Assembly: GCA_900491605.1 (NCBI GenBank)
Contig: UESW01005084.1
Span: 124,001 to 188,000 of the forward strand
DNA from: Calamus simplicifolius
Lineage: Eukaryota; Streptophyta; Magnoliopsida; Arecales; Arecaceae
DNA: 64,000 bases
Direction: 5' to 3'
Positions within the stretch are counted from its first letter, which is position 1; every line of letters begins with the position of its first letter. Position numbers and translations under genes: made by a program. The notes under the pieces are model-generated. The model ran no database searches, was not told where the DNA came from, and saw only the letters and a list, made by a program, of their open reading frames with translations. Positions 44,050-55,019 of this stretch are shown here, one piece after another.

Positions 44050-44640
44050 AGGTAAAGCACAATGTATCCTATAATGAAAAAGATGTTATGTGCCAAATTT
44101 TGAGTGCTTTATCTGATAATATTTATCATATTTTTTTTGCAATAATAAAATTACTATAAAATTATGGGAAGAACTAGAATATAAATATGGCATTGAACAA
44201 AAGGTTTAACAAGTTATTCTATTGAAAGATAACTTGATTTCCATATGGTAGATGGAAATTCTATTTCGAACAAAATATCAAAATAAAAGGGATTGAAATT
44301 AATGAAACAATGCTTATTACATCTCTTGTTAAAAAAATTGACATCTTCATGATTTGATTTTGCTGGAGGCCTAAAACAAAAATGGGAAAATTTCACTTTT
44401 AATGAATTGCTTGTTGCCTTAAGGATTGTAGATAAACTCCATGCCTCACAAAACCAATTGCAAAATCTAAATTTCAATCCAACGCATATATTGTTGAAAA
44501 TGTGGATAAACCTAAGCCTAAAAATTTCAAAGAAAAAAAGTTACCTTTTAAGAATAACGAAGGCAAACAATACTAACAATAAGCTTAAGGGTAAAAAAGT
44601 TACCTTTTAATAATAACAAAGGCAAACAATACTAACAATA
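44050..44640 (+). pseudogene. Old plus-strand copia (C4): gag remnant
   Basis: Broken frames read ILSALSDNIYHIFF, then LWEELEYKYGIEQK, HMVDG-like and GGLKQKWENFTFNELLVAL, the order of a plant copia gag. Stops and shifts occur in almost every segment. A 50-bp direct repeat (AAAAAAGTTACCTTTTAA with its flank) is present at 44530-44640. This is the first part of the element later split by DNA-transposon insertion. Confidence 0.75.
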
Positions 44641-44929
44641 AGCTTAAGTTAGAAAGGACCAACTTGTGGGGTTTGTGGAAAGTCAAAATTATAAGGTTAA
44701 AGATTGTTACTTTCATCATAGACAACCACCTAAGCATCTGGAACTCCAACTGCATCTAAATCACAAACCAATATAGTTACTAGGGGGTAGTAGCTCCCCT
44801 TCCTCAGCTGATAGATATTTTATTCTAGCCTATAGTTAAATGTTGTTTTTAACTCAAATAATTGGTAGACATATTCTACGGCTAATATTCATGCGTATGC
44901 TGATAAAAATTTCTTTTCCTCTTATCAGA

Positions 44930-46015
44930 TATTAGGCACAAGAAATACAAGCATGGGGAATGGAAGTGTGGCTCAAGTAGTCCAAGGAGAAGGCCAAGTT
45001 AAATTAGAATTATCATCTAAAAAATTTCTCACATTAGATGGAGTTTGTTGTGTTCCAAAAATTTAGAAAAATTAATTAGTGCATATTTATTAGTTCAACA
45101 TGGTTTTAGAGTTGTATTTGAGTTAATAAAGTTGTAATTAGTAGATACAGCAATTTTGTTGATAAAGATTATTTATTGAATGATCTGATTAAACTTAATG
45201 TGATACTTTCTTCTACTATTAATAAAATTCTCATTATTCTTTATTAGTTATAAATTTTGATTGTTCTAATACATGGCATGATATGCTTAGACATGTAAAT
45301 TTGAATACAATAAAAAGAATGATGATTTTGAGATCTTATTCCAAATATCAAATCGATTTAAAAGAAAATTGTGAAAGTTATGTGCAAGCCAAACAACCAA
45401 GAAAACCATTTATATTAGTGGAAAAAGATACAAATTATTGGAATTAATTCATATGACATATGTGATAGTAACAATGTCTCAACACGTGGAGGTTAAAAAT
45501 ATTTTTAACTTTTATAGATGATTATTCAAAATATTATTATGTTTATTTCATCAATTCAAAAAGTGAATTATTTGATAAATTTAAAATTTACAAAGCTCAA
45601 GTTGAAAATCAACTAGAAAAAAAAATTAAATATTTTGTCTCATAGAGGTGGTAAATATGCCTCAACTAAAATGACTAAATTTTGTGAAATAAATAGAATT
45701 ATACATCAAATAACATCTACATATGTACTTCAATCTAATAAAGTAGAGGAAAAAAATCCAAACATTATTAGATATGGTTAATGCTATATTAATGAGTTCA
45801 AGGCTACCTAATAATTTATGAGGTAAGGCTTTATATTTGGCTTCTCATGTTGTTAATAGAATGGTATATAAAATTTAGATAAAGGGGGGGGGGGGGGGGG
45901 GTTGGGAGTTTAGCTAAGGTAAATATTTGAATAAAAGAAAAGAAAAATACATCCTAAAGCAATAGAATGTGCTTTTATTGAATATTCTTTAAATAGTCAT
46001 TATAATAAATTTTTG
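44930..46015 (+). pseudogene. Old plus-strand copia (C4): protease-integrase remnant
   Basis: Recognisable pieces include GEGQVKLELSSKKFLTLDGV (start of integrase region), then WHDMLRHVNLNTIKRMM, FIDDYSKYYYVYFINSK, YASTKMTKFCEI and KAIECAFIEYSLNSHYNKFL. There are many stops and frameshifts. The frame breaks at about 46015 and resumes at about 55020 with LNSKIPFSNNKIMEYYDEII, which shows that the whole 46.0-55.0 kb block was inserted into this element. The 18-base G run at 45884-45901 lies inside. Confidence 0.8.
45884..45901. repeat. G homopolymer of 18
   Basis: Eighteen consecutive G within the copia integrase remnant. It may be a slippage expansion or an assembly artefact; its length is uncertain for the same reason. 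Confidence 0.8.
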
Positions 46016-46204
46016 CTAATGCTAAAAATATTATTTTTTGATATTTAAAAGCATCGAAAAATATTATTTTCATGCTTTTACAAGTGGTTGAGATCGTGGG
46101 GGTGGAGACAGAAACATTCCGAAGATAAAAACAGTAGCAAAAACTTTTGCTATACCGACGCTTTAAAGCATCAGCAACATTTAAAAAAAAAACAAACAAA
46201 AAAT

Positions 46205-46885
46205 TCTTAGCCGCTCTCATCTTCCTCGCGGCCACATCCCTCTCCGTCCGCCCTCTGCCCCCGTATAGATCCTCGGCGTCCAGCTCTCGTCATCGGGCCT
46301 CGCCGCCATCTCCTTCCTGACCCTCGCATCCTTCTTCCGTTGGCATGGCCTCCGGCAGCTTCTCTTCCTGGACGGTGGCCTCTGCAATGACTCCGACTTC
46401 ATCCGCCGCGGCTATGCCCGCGAGCTTGACCGCGCCTTTCGTGGCCTCGCCGCCATCCTCCTGCCCTCCTTCTTGGTTGAGATCGTCCACAAGATCGTCT
46501 TCTTCTCCTCTGTTTCCGTGCCTGCCTCGGTCCCATTCTGGGTGCCCTTCTCCTGAAACTCGTTGGCCTTCGTGGCCACGCTCGCATCCTGGGTGTATCG
46601 AACGGGGTGTTCCTGCTCGTCTGCGTGCTCTTTCGCCTCGCATGCGAGCTTCAGATCCTCTGCTTCGAGGTTTCTACAAGATGTTCGACAACGATGCCGC
46701 CAAAGAGGAGGGAGCTGGAATGGAGCATCATCACAGGATAAAAGGCAGCTTCTGGTGATCAGCCATAGGTACTGGATCTTCATCATCGGCTGCTTGGTGA
46801 TCATCACCGTCAGCCAGTTAGGAGCTCTTGCTGGTCTTCGCTTCCAAATCCCAGAAGGACTTCTGCAACTCGGGTGACGTTGTCA
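46205..46885 (+). pseudogene. Captured DUF3537 (plant gustatory-receptor-like) gene fragment
   Basis: In three alternating frames the strand reads LAAISFLTLASFFRWHGLRQ, FIRRGYARELDRAFRGLAAI, LLPSFLVEIVHKIVFFSSVS, SLAFVATLASWVYRTG, VFLLVCVLFRLACELQILCF, GFYKMFD, QLLVISHRYWIFIIGCLVII and TVSQLGAL, ending FASKSQKDFCNSGDV. These are consecutive parts of the multi-spanning DUF3537 family, reported to be distant relatives of animal gustatory receptors. At least four frameshifts and two stops (near 46269 and 46556) make it non-functional. The fragment has no introns and no complete end, and the G+C content is far above that of the surrounding AT-rich transposon ends, as expected for captured coding DNA. 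Confidence 0.75.
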
Positions 46886-47133
46886 TAAGATTTGCAACTC
46901 ATGATTATCAAAGAAACAAAAACAAATCAAAGAAAACAAATGAAATTATTCCTAGGGATGCAAGATCAAGTTTTCTACCTCTGGAGCAAGAAAAAATTCA
47001 ATCGAGTACTGATGAACAATCAAATAACCAAGATTAGAAGTAATCAATCCAACTGGTACCAAGAACCAAAAGAAGAAGAGATAAAGTGGCTCAAGATTGG
47101 GTTTTTTTTTTTTAACTTGTGTAATCTTCTCAC

Positions 47134-47328
47134 CTGCGACGTCCTGGCCATCGTAGACACCGCGGTGGACAGCGCCGAAGGTACCGCGGGCGATGGCCTC
47201 TTTGATGAACAGCTTGGAGGGATCGATCTCCCACTCTTCCCTCTACCTCATCCGCTGCTCCTCTCCTCCTTCTCCATTGTCCATGCTCGGCTTAGGTGCC
47301 TCTCCAGCTGCTCGTCTAAGCTCTTTAG
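47134..47328 (-). pseudogene. Captured Raf-like protein kinase exon, downstream half
   Basis: The minus strand reads KSLDEQLERHLSRAWTMEKE, then after a stop and a shift EEWEIDPSKLFIKEAIARGT and FGAVHRGVYDGQDVA, up to a GT donor (GTGAGAAG) at 47133. The ARGTFGAVHRG segment is the glycine-rich ATP loop. The N-terminal LKSLDEQLERHL phrase identifies the plant Raf-like MAPKKK (group C) type. The exon is cut at 47328 by the copia insertion; its upstream half lies at 54422 onwards. The kinase core beyond the first exon is absent, so it cannot encode an enzyme. Confidence 0.8.
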
Positions 47329-47880
47329 TGTTAGAGGTCTATTAACAATCTGCACAATATGTATAGAATTAATAGATAGGATCTTTGTATTACCTCAAAC
47401 CATTGCTTTCGATTTACCTCTAGAAGATCTAAATCAGGATCTTTATCTTCCTCTCGATGGATCTCGATCTTCCTCTTGGTGAATCTTAATCTTCCCCTTA
47501 ATCTAAATCAGCTGCAGATCTACCTCTCGGGATCTTGATCTACCGCTTCGGGACCTCTCGAGATCTTAATTGAGTGCTTCCAATCAATGAGCTATCGCAC
47601 TCATGGTGTATGCCCTCAGGATATGCTCTTGATCAGGGACCCAATACCTCCGCTTCTTTCTAGTTTTTCTTTCGATAACATTGTGTTGTCAAAAGCCTTA
47701 GAAGGGATCTCTATTTAAAGAGATTCCTCAATTCCCTTCCACCGTCTGCTCCCATCAAAGTAGGCATTTAACATTTAAGGAGCCATCGTTATCACTTATT
47801 AATTAGTGGATGTCGTTGAAATTATCCGCAAACGATCGCAATAAAATAGGACCATCTATTGCAAAGGACGGGATATTACA
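47329..47880 (-). mobile_element. 3' LTR of copia C3
   Basis: 552 bp from TGTTAGAGGTC to GGATATTACA on the plus strand. A minus-strand TATA-like CTTTAAATAG lies at about 47711-47720. The polypurine tract (minus AAGTGGGAGAA, 47881-47892) adjoins its outer end. Confidence 0.9.
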
Positions 47881-48184
47881 TTCTCCCACTTGGTCCATAT
47901 ATTTTATCAACACTGAATAAGAAACTAAATACATGAATCATAGCGATATATCCTCTATAATTGAGTATTATCTTCTATGTATTACAATGCATTCAATTTC
48001 TTTACCACTATTCCAAATGTGACAACATAACATAATGAATAAACCATATGTTTATTCAGAGTCCAAAAGAAAAGTTTGTCATTTCTCGAAAGTCAAATAA
48101 CGTGTAAACCTGAATAAGAAATAAACAATAGTTGAAATAAGAGTTTCTTTGTACAAACTATTATCCATGCAATTATATCATGGA

Positions 48185-51120
48185 ACCAACTCCCATTCGT
48201 ATCACATGATCCTTAAAATTCTTAATTGGCATGCCTTTAGTCAAAGGATCAGCTATCATCAATTCAGTGCTAACGTGTGCTATGACCACTTTGTTTTCTT
48301 TAACACGTTCTCTTATGGCTAAATACTTAATGTCGATATGTTTACTTCAACTACCACTCTTATGGTTTTTAGCCAAAATACAGTAGCTGAATTATCACAG
48401 TACAGTTTAATTGGCCTAGCAATAGAGTCAACAATTCTAAGCCCTGAGACAAAACTCTTCAACCATACACCTTGTGATGTAGCCTCAAAACAAGCAACGA
48501 ACTCCGCTTCCATAGTAGAGGTAGCAGTCAAAGTCTGCTTTGCACTCCTCCATGATATGGCTCCACCAGCTAACATAAATATAAATCCTGATGTTGATTT
48601 TCGAGAATCAATGCAGCCAGCAAAGTCCAAATCTGAGTAGCCCTCTATCTCCAAATGATCAGTTCATCTATACATGAGCATGTAGTCCTTGGTCCCTTGA
48701 AGATACCTCATGACCTTTTTAGCAACTCTCTAGTGGTCTAAACCTGGATTACTCTGATATCTTCCCAACACTCTACTGCAAATGAAATGTCAGGTCTTGT
48801 GCAAACCTGAGCATACATTAGGCTTCCAACAGCTGAAGCATATGGAATGTTGTGCATCTATTCCAGTTCAAGTTCATTTTTAGGGCACTGGTTCAAAGCG
48901 AACTTGTCACCCTTCACTATAGATGCAACACTTGGTGAACAATTTTCATCTGAAATCTCTCCAAGACTTTATTGATATAAGTTTCTTGAGACAATCCCAA
49001 AATGCCTCGAGATATTTCTCTATGGATCTTAATGCCAATGACATAAGATGCCTCACTCATATCTTTCATATCAAAATTTTTGGAGAGAAATTGTTTCACC
49101 TCATATAGCAACCCTTTATCATTGGTTGCAAGTAAATGTCATCCATATATAGGACCAAGAAATAAATTTTGCTCCCACTAACTTTCTGGTATATACATTG
49201 ATCCATGATGTTCTCTTCAAAACCAAAGGAAGAGATCACATTATGAAATTTTAAATACCACTGACGGGAGGCTTGTTTCAATCCATATATGGATTTCTTA
49301 AGCTTGCAAACCAAATGCTCACTATCATCAGAGGAAAATCCTTCAGGCTGTTTCATGTAAACCTCTTCCTCTAGATCTCCATTAAGGAATGCAGTTTTCA
49401 CATCCATTTGATGTAACTCAAAATCAAAATGAGCTACCAATGCCATAATTATTCGGAGAGAATCTTTCTTGGATACAGGAGAAAATATCTCCGTGTAGTC
49501 GATTCCTTTCCTCTGAGTGAATCCTTTGGCAATGAGTCTTGCTTTATATCTTTCAATGTTGCCTTGTGAGTTTTTCTTTATTTTAAAGATCCATCTATAT
49601 CCAATGGCTTTTACACCATCAGGCAACTCAACAAGATCCCAGACTCGATTAGATGCCATATATTCCATCTCGTCCTTCATGCATTGTACCACAAGTTTGA
49701 TTCCTTAGAACTCATGGCTTGTGAAAACTATTCAGGATCATTTTCGGCTCCAATATTATAGTCAGATTCATGTAGATACACAATATAATCACTAGGAATT
49801 GCTGATTTCTTTATTCTAGTTGATCTTCTTAATGTTGTGTCAATGACCTCTTGAGGAGTATCTTGCACAACATGATCTTCTAGATTATCATCAGCTTGTG
49901 AAATCTCAATGACTGGTTGTTGAGCACTTATTTGAGTTTGAGGAGTGCTATAAATAACAACCAATCCCTCACTTGAAGTGGAAGCTAGAATATCTGAATG
50001 GTCTTTCTCAGAAGAAGCCAAATACTGAGATTGATCACTCCCACTAATCAAGTCATTCTCAAGAAATTTTGCATTTTTTGATTCCACAATCTAGTGCTGT
50101 GAGATGGACAATAAAATCTATAATCCTTGGACTTCTTAGCATATCCAATAAAATATCCACTAATAGTCCTTGGGTCTAGTTTTTTTCTTGTGGATTATAG
50201 ACTCTTACTTCAGTTGGGCATCCCCAAACACGTATATGGTGCAAACTTGGTTTCAACCTTTAAATAACTCAAATGGCGTTTTGGAAACAACCTTGGTTGG
50301 AACCCGATTTAATATATACGCAGCAGTTTTAAGAGCTTCAGTCCACAAGGATTTAGGTAAGTTGGAGCTGACAATCATGCTCCTTACCATGTCCAATAAT
50401 GTCCGGTTTCTCTTTCAGCTACACTGTTTTGGTCAGGAGACCCTGGCATGGTGTATTGTGCAACAATTCCATTTTCTTCAAGAAACCGAGCAAACGGACC
50501 AGGTGCTTGTCTATTCTCATGTATCTACCATAATATTCTCCATCTATCTAACCTCACGATTTTAATTTGCTTGCCGCATTGTTTCTCTACTTCTGCCTTA
50601 AATACCTTAAAGGCATCTAATGCTTCGTTCTTATTATGAAGCAGGTACAGATACATATATCATGAATAGTCATTAATAAATGAGATGAAGTATCTCTGAC
50701 CATACGAGTCCATATCTGAACTACAGATATCCGTATGTATGATCTCCAGTACTTCTGAACTTCTCTTGGCATCTTTCTTGGACTTGTTGGTTTGCTTTCC
50801 CTTTATGCAGTTCACACAAGTGCCAAAATCAGTAAAATTAAGAGATCAAGTACTCCATCTTTTACTAATCTTTTAATTCTCTCAATGAGATATGACCTAA
50901 TCTTGATGCCACAAAATAGAGGAATTCTCATTCATAACATATCTTTTCATACCAGTTTGGGTGTGCATCACATTATAGGTGGTATTATTTTTCAAATTAA
51001 TTTGAAAAAGATTGTTGGACAATGTACCATTCCCAATAAGCTTAGATTTATAAAATAAATCAACAGAGCTTTTATTAAAATTAAAGGAGTATCCTGCTGG
51101 TACAAGCCTTGACACTGAAA
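48185..51120 (-). pseudogene. Copia C3 pol: integrase, reverse transcriptase, RNase H
   Basis: In minus sense the integrase part reads SSILWHQD, CVNCIKGKQTNKSKK and ISFINDYS. Then come PKTPFELF-like text, SGYFIGYAKKS-like text and ESRNAKFLENDLISGSDQSQ. Reverse transcriptase includes KDEMEYMASNRVWDLVELPD, GYRWIFKIKKNSQGNIERYK, HQMDVKTAFLNGDLEEEVYM and the catalytic YMDD in LVLYMDDI. RNase H follows (GYSDLDFAGCIDSRKSTSGF; STMEAEFVACFEATSQ). Stops appear at PE*FSQ near 49728 and around the integrase, and frames shift at several points, so it is inactive. The YMDD and RNase H acidic residues are still visible. Confidence 0.88.
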
Positions 51121-52190
51121 TCAAATTTCTAGAGAAACTTGGAATATAAATATCTTTTCCAAATCTAAAACAAAACCAGAATCTAAAATAAGTCTGTACG
51201 TCCCAATCGCTTCCACATGTGAACCCATCTTGTTTCCTAAATAGATGCTTTGTTCACTTCCCAATGGTTTCCTTTGATTTAGAAAACCCTGCAAGGTATT
51301 TGAAACATGGATTGTAGAACCAGAATCAATCCACCATGTGTTATGACATATAACCAAATTGGATTCATGACATATGAATGAGGTTAGAGTACCTTTCTTG
51401 TCAAGCCAAGCTTTGAATTTGAGACAATCTTTCTTTATATGCCCTTTCTTCTTGCAAAAGAAGCACTTGGACTCCTCCTTGTCTTCTGTATGGATGGGTA
51501 CTTTACCCTTTCCTTTGCGTTTGGCTTTGGGAGCTTTAGTCTTTCTCTGAGTGACTAAATGTGCACTTTCTTCCATTTCCAAAATCAGCCTCACTTCCTC
51601 TTGAACACACATGGTCAGAAGTTCATTAATTGACCATTTGTCCTTATGTGTGTTGTAAGATATTTTGAAGGGACTATACTGCTGTGGGAGTGAGTTCAAA
51701 ATAAAGTGTACTAAGAAAGATTCTGACATCTCCAACCTCTAGGATTTCAACTGAGCCGCAATGTCCCTCATCTTCATAATGTGCTCACGCACACCTCCAA
51801 CAGTAGTGAGCTTCATTGATGACAATTTTGTCATTAGGGTGCTAGCCAGTGCCTTATCTGAAGACTCAAATTGTGCATCAATAGCCTTCAGAGTTCCTTG
51901 ATATTTTTGCACTCAGGAATTGAACCACGTATACTAGCAGAAATCTTAGTACGTATGAACGTCATACTGATGCGATTGGATCACTCCCATCGTTCATACG
52001 CAGCAATCTCAGCCTGAGTGCTAGTAGATGTAACCGAATGTGGTTCATCCTTCCTGATAGCATAGTCAATATCCATGCACCCTAATTGAAGAAAAATTCT
52101 CTCCTTCCATAATTTATAATTATCACTACTTAAATCGGAAACATCACATTTTATATCAGAAATATTAACAGGCAGAATAGCTGCATAAAA
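51121..52190 (-). pseudogene. Copia C3 gag and protease
   Basis: From about 52190 the minus strand reads DLSSDNYKLWKERIFLQLGC and MDIDYAIRKDEP. Then come KAIDAQFESSDKALASTLMT, KLSSMKLTTVGGVREHIMKM and FILNSLPQQYSPFKISYNTH. The nucleocapsid knuckle CFFCKKKGHIKKDC (C-X2-C-X4-H-X4-C) lies near 51455. The protease active site WWIDSGSTIHVSN follows near 51335. Stops break the N-terminal half (after YERWE and after AQLKS). The start codon could not be fixed. Confidence 0.88.
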
Positions 52191-53866
52191 AAATGATGTT
52201 CATGTAACTGAATTATAGGCATATAACTTGATGTCATGTCTTACCAATGTAAACATGCAATAACATGAATTAATAACATACAATAACTACCTGTGGGCTA
52301 AGTTATTATACTCAAATAGACTCATTAACTTAATGATATGACTAACAAATTATATTCCTTTCTTAATTATGTGGATAATTAATAAAATAATTTGTTATCG
52401 CATCCTAATTAATTATATCAGTGCAATAAAAATTCTGTGGGATAAGATTCATTACATTAATATAATTAGTCACAATTAATGTCATCTAATCTTATGTGAT
52501 CTTTGCAACTCAATATATAATTTTGATTAATCAAAGATGCTGTGGCTACTCCTTAATTAATCAAAATCATATTATCACATGACATTTGAATTCCATTATA
52601 TGCATATAGATTAACCAATTTAGCATGATTATTAGGTAGTGATCTTAATCAACGTAACATTTCAAATCAAGATCTGAGTTAATCAAATTGGTCAGGCCAG
52701 TGAAAGAGAAGTGGGGGTCCCTCGTTGCTTTCCTTAGGTCAGTCAATGGAATCAATTAAGTAACCACAATCTCTTTACTTTTCTAGACACCAATTGACCA
52801 ATCAGACCTTGAAAGGATTTGCACTATGATTTTTACACTACTACCAAATTCATGCATAGAATAAATCTAATATACAAAACAGGAGACAACATTTCAATTA
52901 TCTATTTAATGAATTTTAAAATTATCATCTTAAGAAAAATTTTGTTAATTAAAACATGTCCGGCCGTAGCTCATTATTCCCTTGGGCCAGTCTATGCAAA
53001 ACACTGTATTTTAATACAAAAATTTTAAACTTAAGAAATAAATGATAAAACCAATCATATCACATGATATAATATTAAACAGATAATAGCATGCATTTAA
53101 AATTTAACCAATCAATTTGATTTTAAATCTCTTGAGAAAACCGAAGGACCCATAGGTAAGAAAATCAAAACCACAACAGACGTTTTCTCTCTTTAATAGG
53201 TCATGACATGTGGTTATGGAAGCCAATTTTTTATCTTACGTTATCGCTCCGCTCGTGAGCAAAATCGAAACCTAACGAAAGAAAATTAGGATGGCTAAGA
53301 AAAATTGGAACAACAAGGAAAAACATCCACTGTAGATTTGAACCTGAGATCTCCGCAAGCCCTTTTTTTTATTGCCAGAGAGCGGCCAAGAAAAATCCAT
53401 GACGCGACAAAACCAAAAACACACGGAATACGTTTCCGAATAGGCAACATTTTCTAATATCAAGCTATAAATTCAGCTGCTCAAAATTCTGAAACAATAA
53501 ATCGAAATGAAGAACCGAGAAGCAAAAATTGGAACCATAAATGTAGGATTAAAAAGGAAAAAGCCGAAGAGTAACCACCTCTCAAACAAACTTCATGGCA
53601 ATCTATTAACTCTCCCAATATGTAGGTAGTTTTTCCGATATGTAGGTAGTTGGGTAAAACGCACCAAGGTACTACCAGTAGCCTCCCTTTGGTGTGTCCC
53701 TAATATCCCTACCACACATTCGTTTGGTCAAATAATCTAGGGTACTACCAGTAGCCTCCCCTTGGTTTATCCCTATGTGAGAGAAATAGAGACCAGAAAA
53801 AAACCTTCGAACAATAAAATAATCAAATCTGAAATGCTCACAATAAAAAACAAGGCAGAGGTATAA
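52191..53866 (-). other. Leader and spacer of copia C3
   Basis: No coding exon. It contains the duplicated GGTACTACCAGTAGCCTCCC module at 53668 and 53741, 73 bp apart, each followed by TATCCCTA-type text. The same module and spacing occur in copia fragment C2 at 20322/20395. The rest is AT-rich. Confidence 0.7.
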
Positions 53867-53881
53867 TGCTCTGATACCAAC
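53867..53881 (-). other. tRNA-Met primer binding site of copia C3
   Basis: The minus strand reads GTTGGTATCAGAGCA directly after the 5' LTR, the standard initiator tRNA-Met primer site. Confidence 0.85.
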
Positions 53882-54416
53882 TGTTAGAGGTCTGTTAACA
53901 ATCTACACAATATGTATAGAATTAATAGATATGATCTTTGTATTACCTCCAGCCATTGCTTTTGATCTACCTCTAGAAGATCTGAATCAGGATCTTGATC
54001 TTCCTCTCGATGGATCTCGATCTTCCTCTTGGTGAATCTTGATTTTCCCCTTGATCTGAATCAGCTGCAGATCTACCTCTCGGGATCTTGATCTACCACT
54101 TCGGGACCTCTCGGGATCTTGATTGAGTACTTCCAATTAATGAGCTATCGCACTCAATGGTGTATGCCCTCAGGATATGCTCTTGACCAGGAACCCAATA
54201 CCTCCGCTTCTTTTGGTTTTTTTTCGATGACATTGTGTTGTCAAAAGCCTTAGAAGGGATCTCTATTTAAAGAAATTTCTCAATTCCCTTCCACCGTCTG
54301 CTCCCATCAAAGCAGGTGTTAACATTTAAGGAGCTATCGTTATTACTTATTAATTAGTGGATGACGTTAAAATTATCCGCAAATGATCCATCTATTGCAA
54401 AGGATGGGATATTACA
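53882..54416 (-). mobile_element. 5' LTR of copia C3
   Basis: 535 bp, TGTTAGAGGTC to GGATATTACA, matching the left LTR apart from scattered substitutions and a 16-bp gap near the outer end. TATA-like CTTTAAATAG on the minus strand at about 54263-54272. Confidence 0.9.
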
Positions 54417-54421
54417 TTTAG

Positions 54422-54560
54422 ATTGATCTGGATTGCCTGTAAGAACCCATCTCCCCGCTCTGCCGCCGTCCCTTCCTCCCCTGAAACCGCCACGGCCTTC
54501 GCTGACCCTTCCTCCCCTGAAACCGTCATTCAGAACTTGGTCCTCGACCTCATGCGCTTT
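54422..54560 (-). pseudogene. Captured Raf-like kinase exon, upstream half
   Basis: In minus sense the frame AAERGDGFLQAIQI leads straight into the N-L-K-S-L-D-E-Q segment at 47328 once the copia and one target duplication are set aside. Plant Raf-like kinases have a comparable GFVRADQIDLKSL start. Upstream there is a 37-bp direct repeat (GGTTTCAGGGGAGGAAGGG twice). No stop interrupts this short part. Text beyond 54560 (plus-strand VIQNLVLDLMRFGKVAKLVA or its antisense) may be another captured piece that I do not recognise. Confidence 0.65.
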
Positions 54561-54699
54561 GGCAAGGTGGCTAAGCTCGTTGCCTTCCACCCCTTCTCCT
54601 CTGCCTTCATGCCTATTTGGAGCTTGGAAGTTGGAATGATTTCTGTTCCGATCTTGCCAAATTTTTTGGCGCTTGCACTGTAAAAATTGAAACAGAAGT

Positions 54700-55006
54700 C
54701 CGATCCCGCCAGCCAAAAGATAAAAATAGGATGCCGATGTTAAAAAGCATCGGAATCGTATTAGAAAATTACGATACCGACGCTTTTTAGTGTCGGCATC
54801 AGAAAAATATCCGCTACTATCGATGCTAAAAAGCATAAGTATTTGTTAAAAAAATTTAATTTTTTTTGTCAAGATATCTCGATGCTTATAAGCACCGTTA
54901 AGAATATTTATCCTCTGACGCTCCCTCAAAGGATCGGCAAATTGCGAACACTCCTGATGCTACATCGGGAAAAAAGAGTGCTACCACCACATTTTGTTGT
55001 AGTAAG
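54700..55006. repeat. CACTA subterminal repeats, right side of the Pack-CACTA
   Basis: Inverted copies of CCGATGCTTTTTAGCATCGG-like motifs cluster here, ending in TTTTGTTGTAGTA at about 55006. The last base differs from the canonical CACTA end. The copia C4 frame resumes directly after it. Confidence 0.7.
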
Positions 55007-55019
55007 TGTTATGTAACAG

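Larger units (their letters stand above)
47329..54416 (-). mobile_element. Nearly complete Ty1/copia retrotransposon (C3) with TTTAG target duplication
   Basis: Two LTRs (47329-47880 and 53882-54416, TGTTAG...ATTACA) bound an internal region with primer site, gag, protease, integrase, reverse transcriptase and RNase H in the usual copia order on the minus strand. TTTAG stands at 47324-47328 and again at 54417-54421, a perfect 5-bp target duplication. By eye the LTRs differ at about 35 positions (6-7%), so the insertion is not recent. Stops and shifts interrupt pol. It sits inside the captured kinase exon. Confidence 0.93.
46016..55006. mobile_element. Pack-CACTA-like element carrying captured gene fragments
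   Basis: Both flanks of this block hold inverted motifs of one type: ACCGACGCTTTAAAGCATC at about 46152-46171 on the left, and GATGCCGATGTTAAAAAGCA and GATACCGACGCTTTTTAGTG at 54732-54800 on the right. These are typical CACTA subterminal repeats. The right end, ACATTTTGTTGTAGTA, is one base from the inverse of a CACTACAACAAAATGT terminus. The left terminus is not clear and the 46016 edge comes from the break in the copia frame. The interior holds a DUF3537 fragment (plus) and a Raf-like kinase fragment (minus) and no transposase, so it was mobilised in trans. It was later entered by the copia at 47329-54416. Confidence 0.65.

Noticed and set aside
46345..46807. Ser/Pro- and Arg/Gly-rich frames on both strands
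   Set aside because: They are alternative frames of the frameshifted DUF3537 fragment, whose true text is spread over three frames.
54423..54683. Plus-strand 86-residue frame as a gene
   Set aside because: It overlaps the captured kinase exon in antisense and runs into CACTA subterminal DNA; its VIQNLVLDLMRFGK text could be another captured scrap but no family is recognised.
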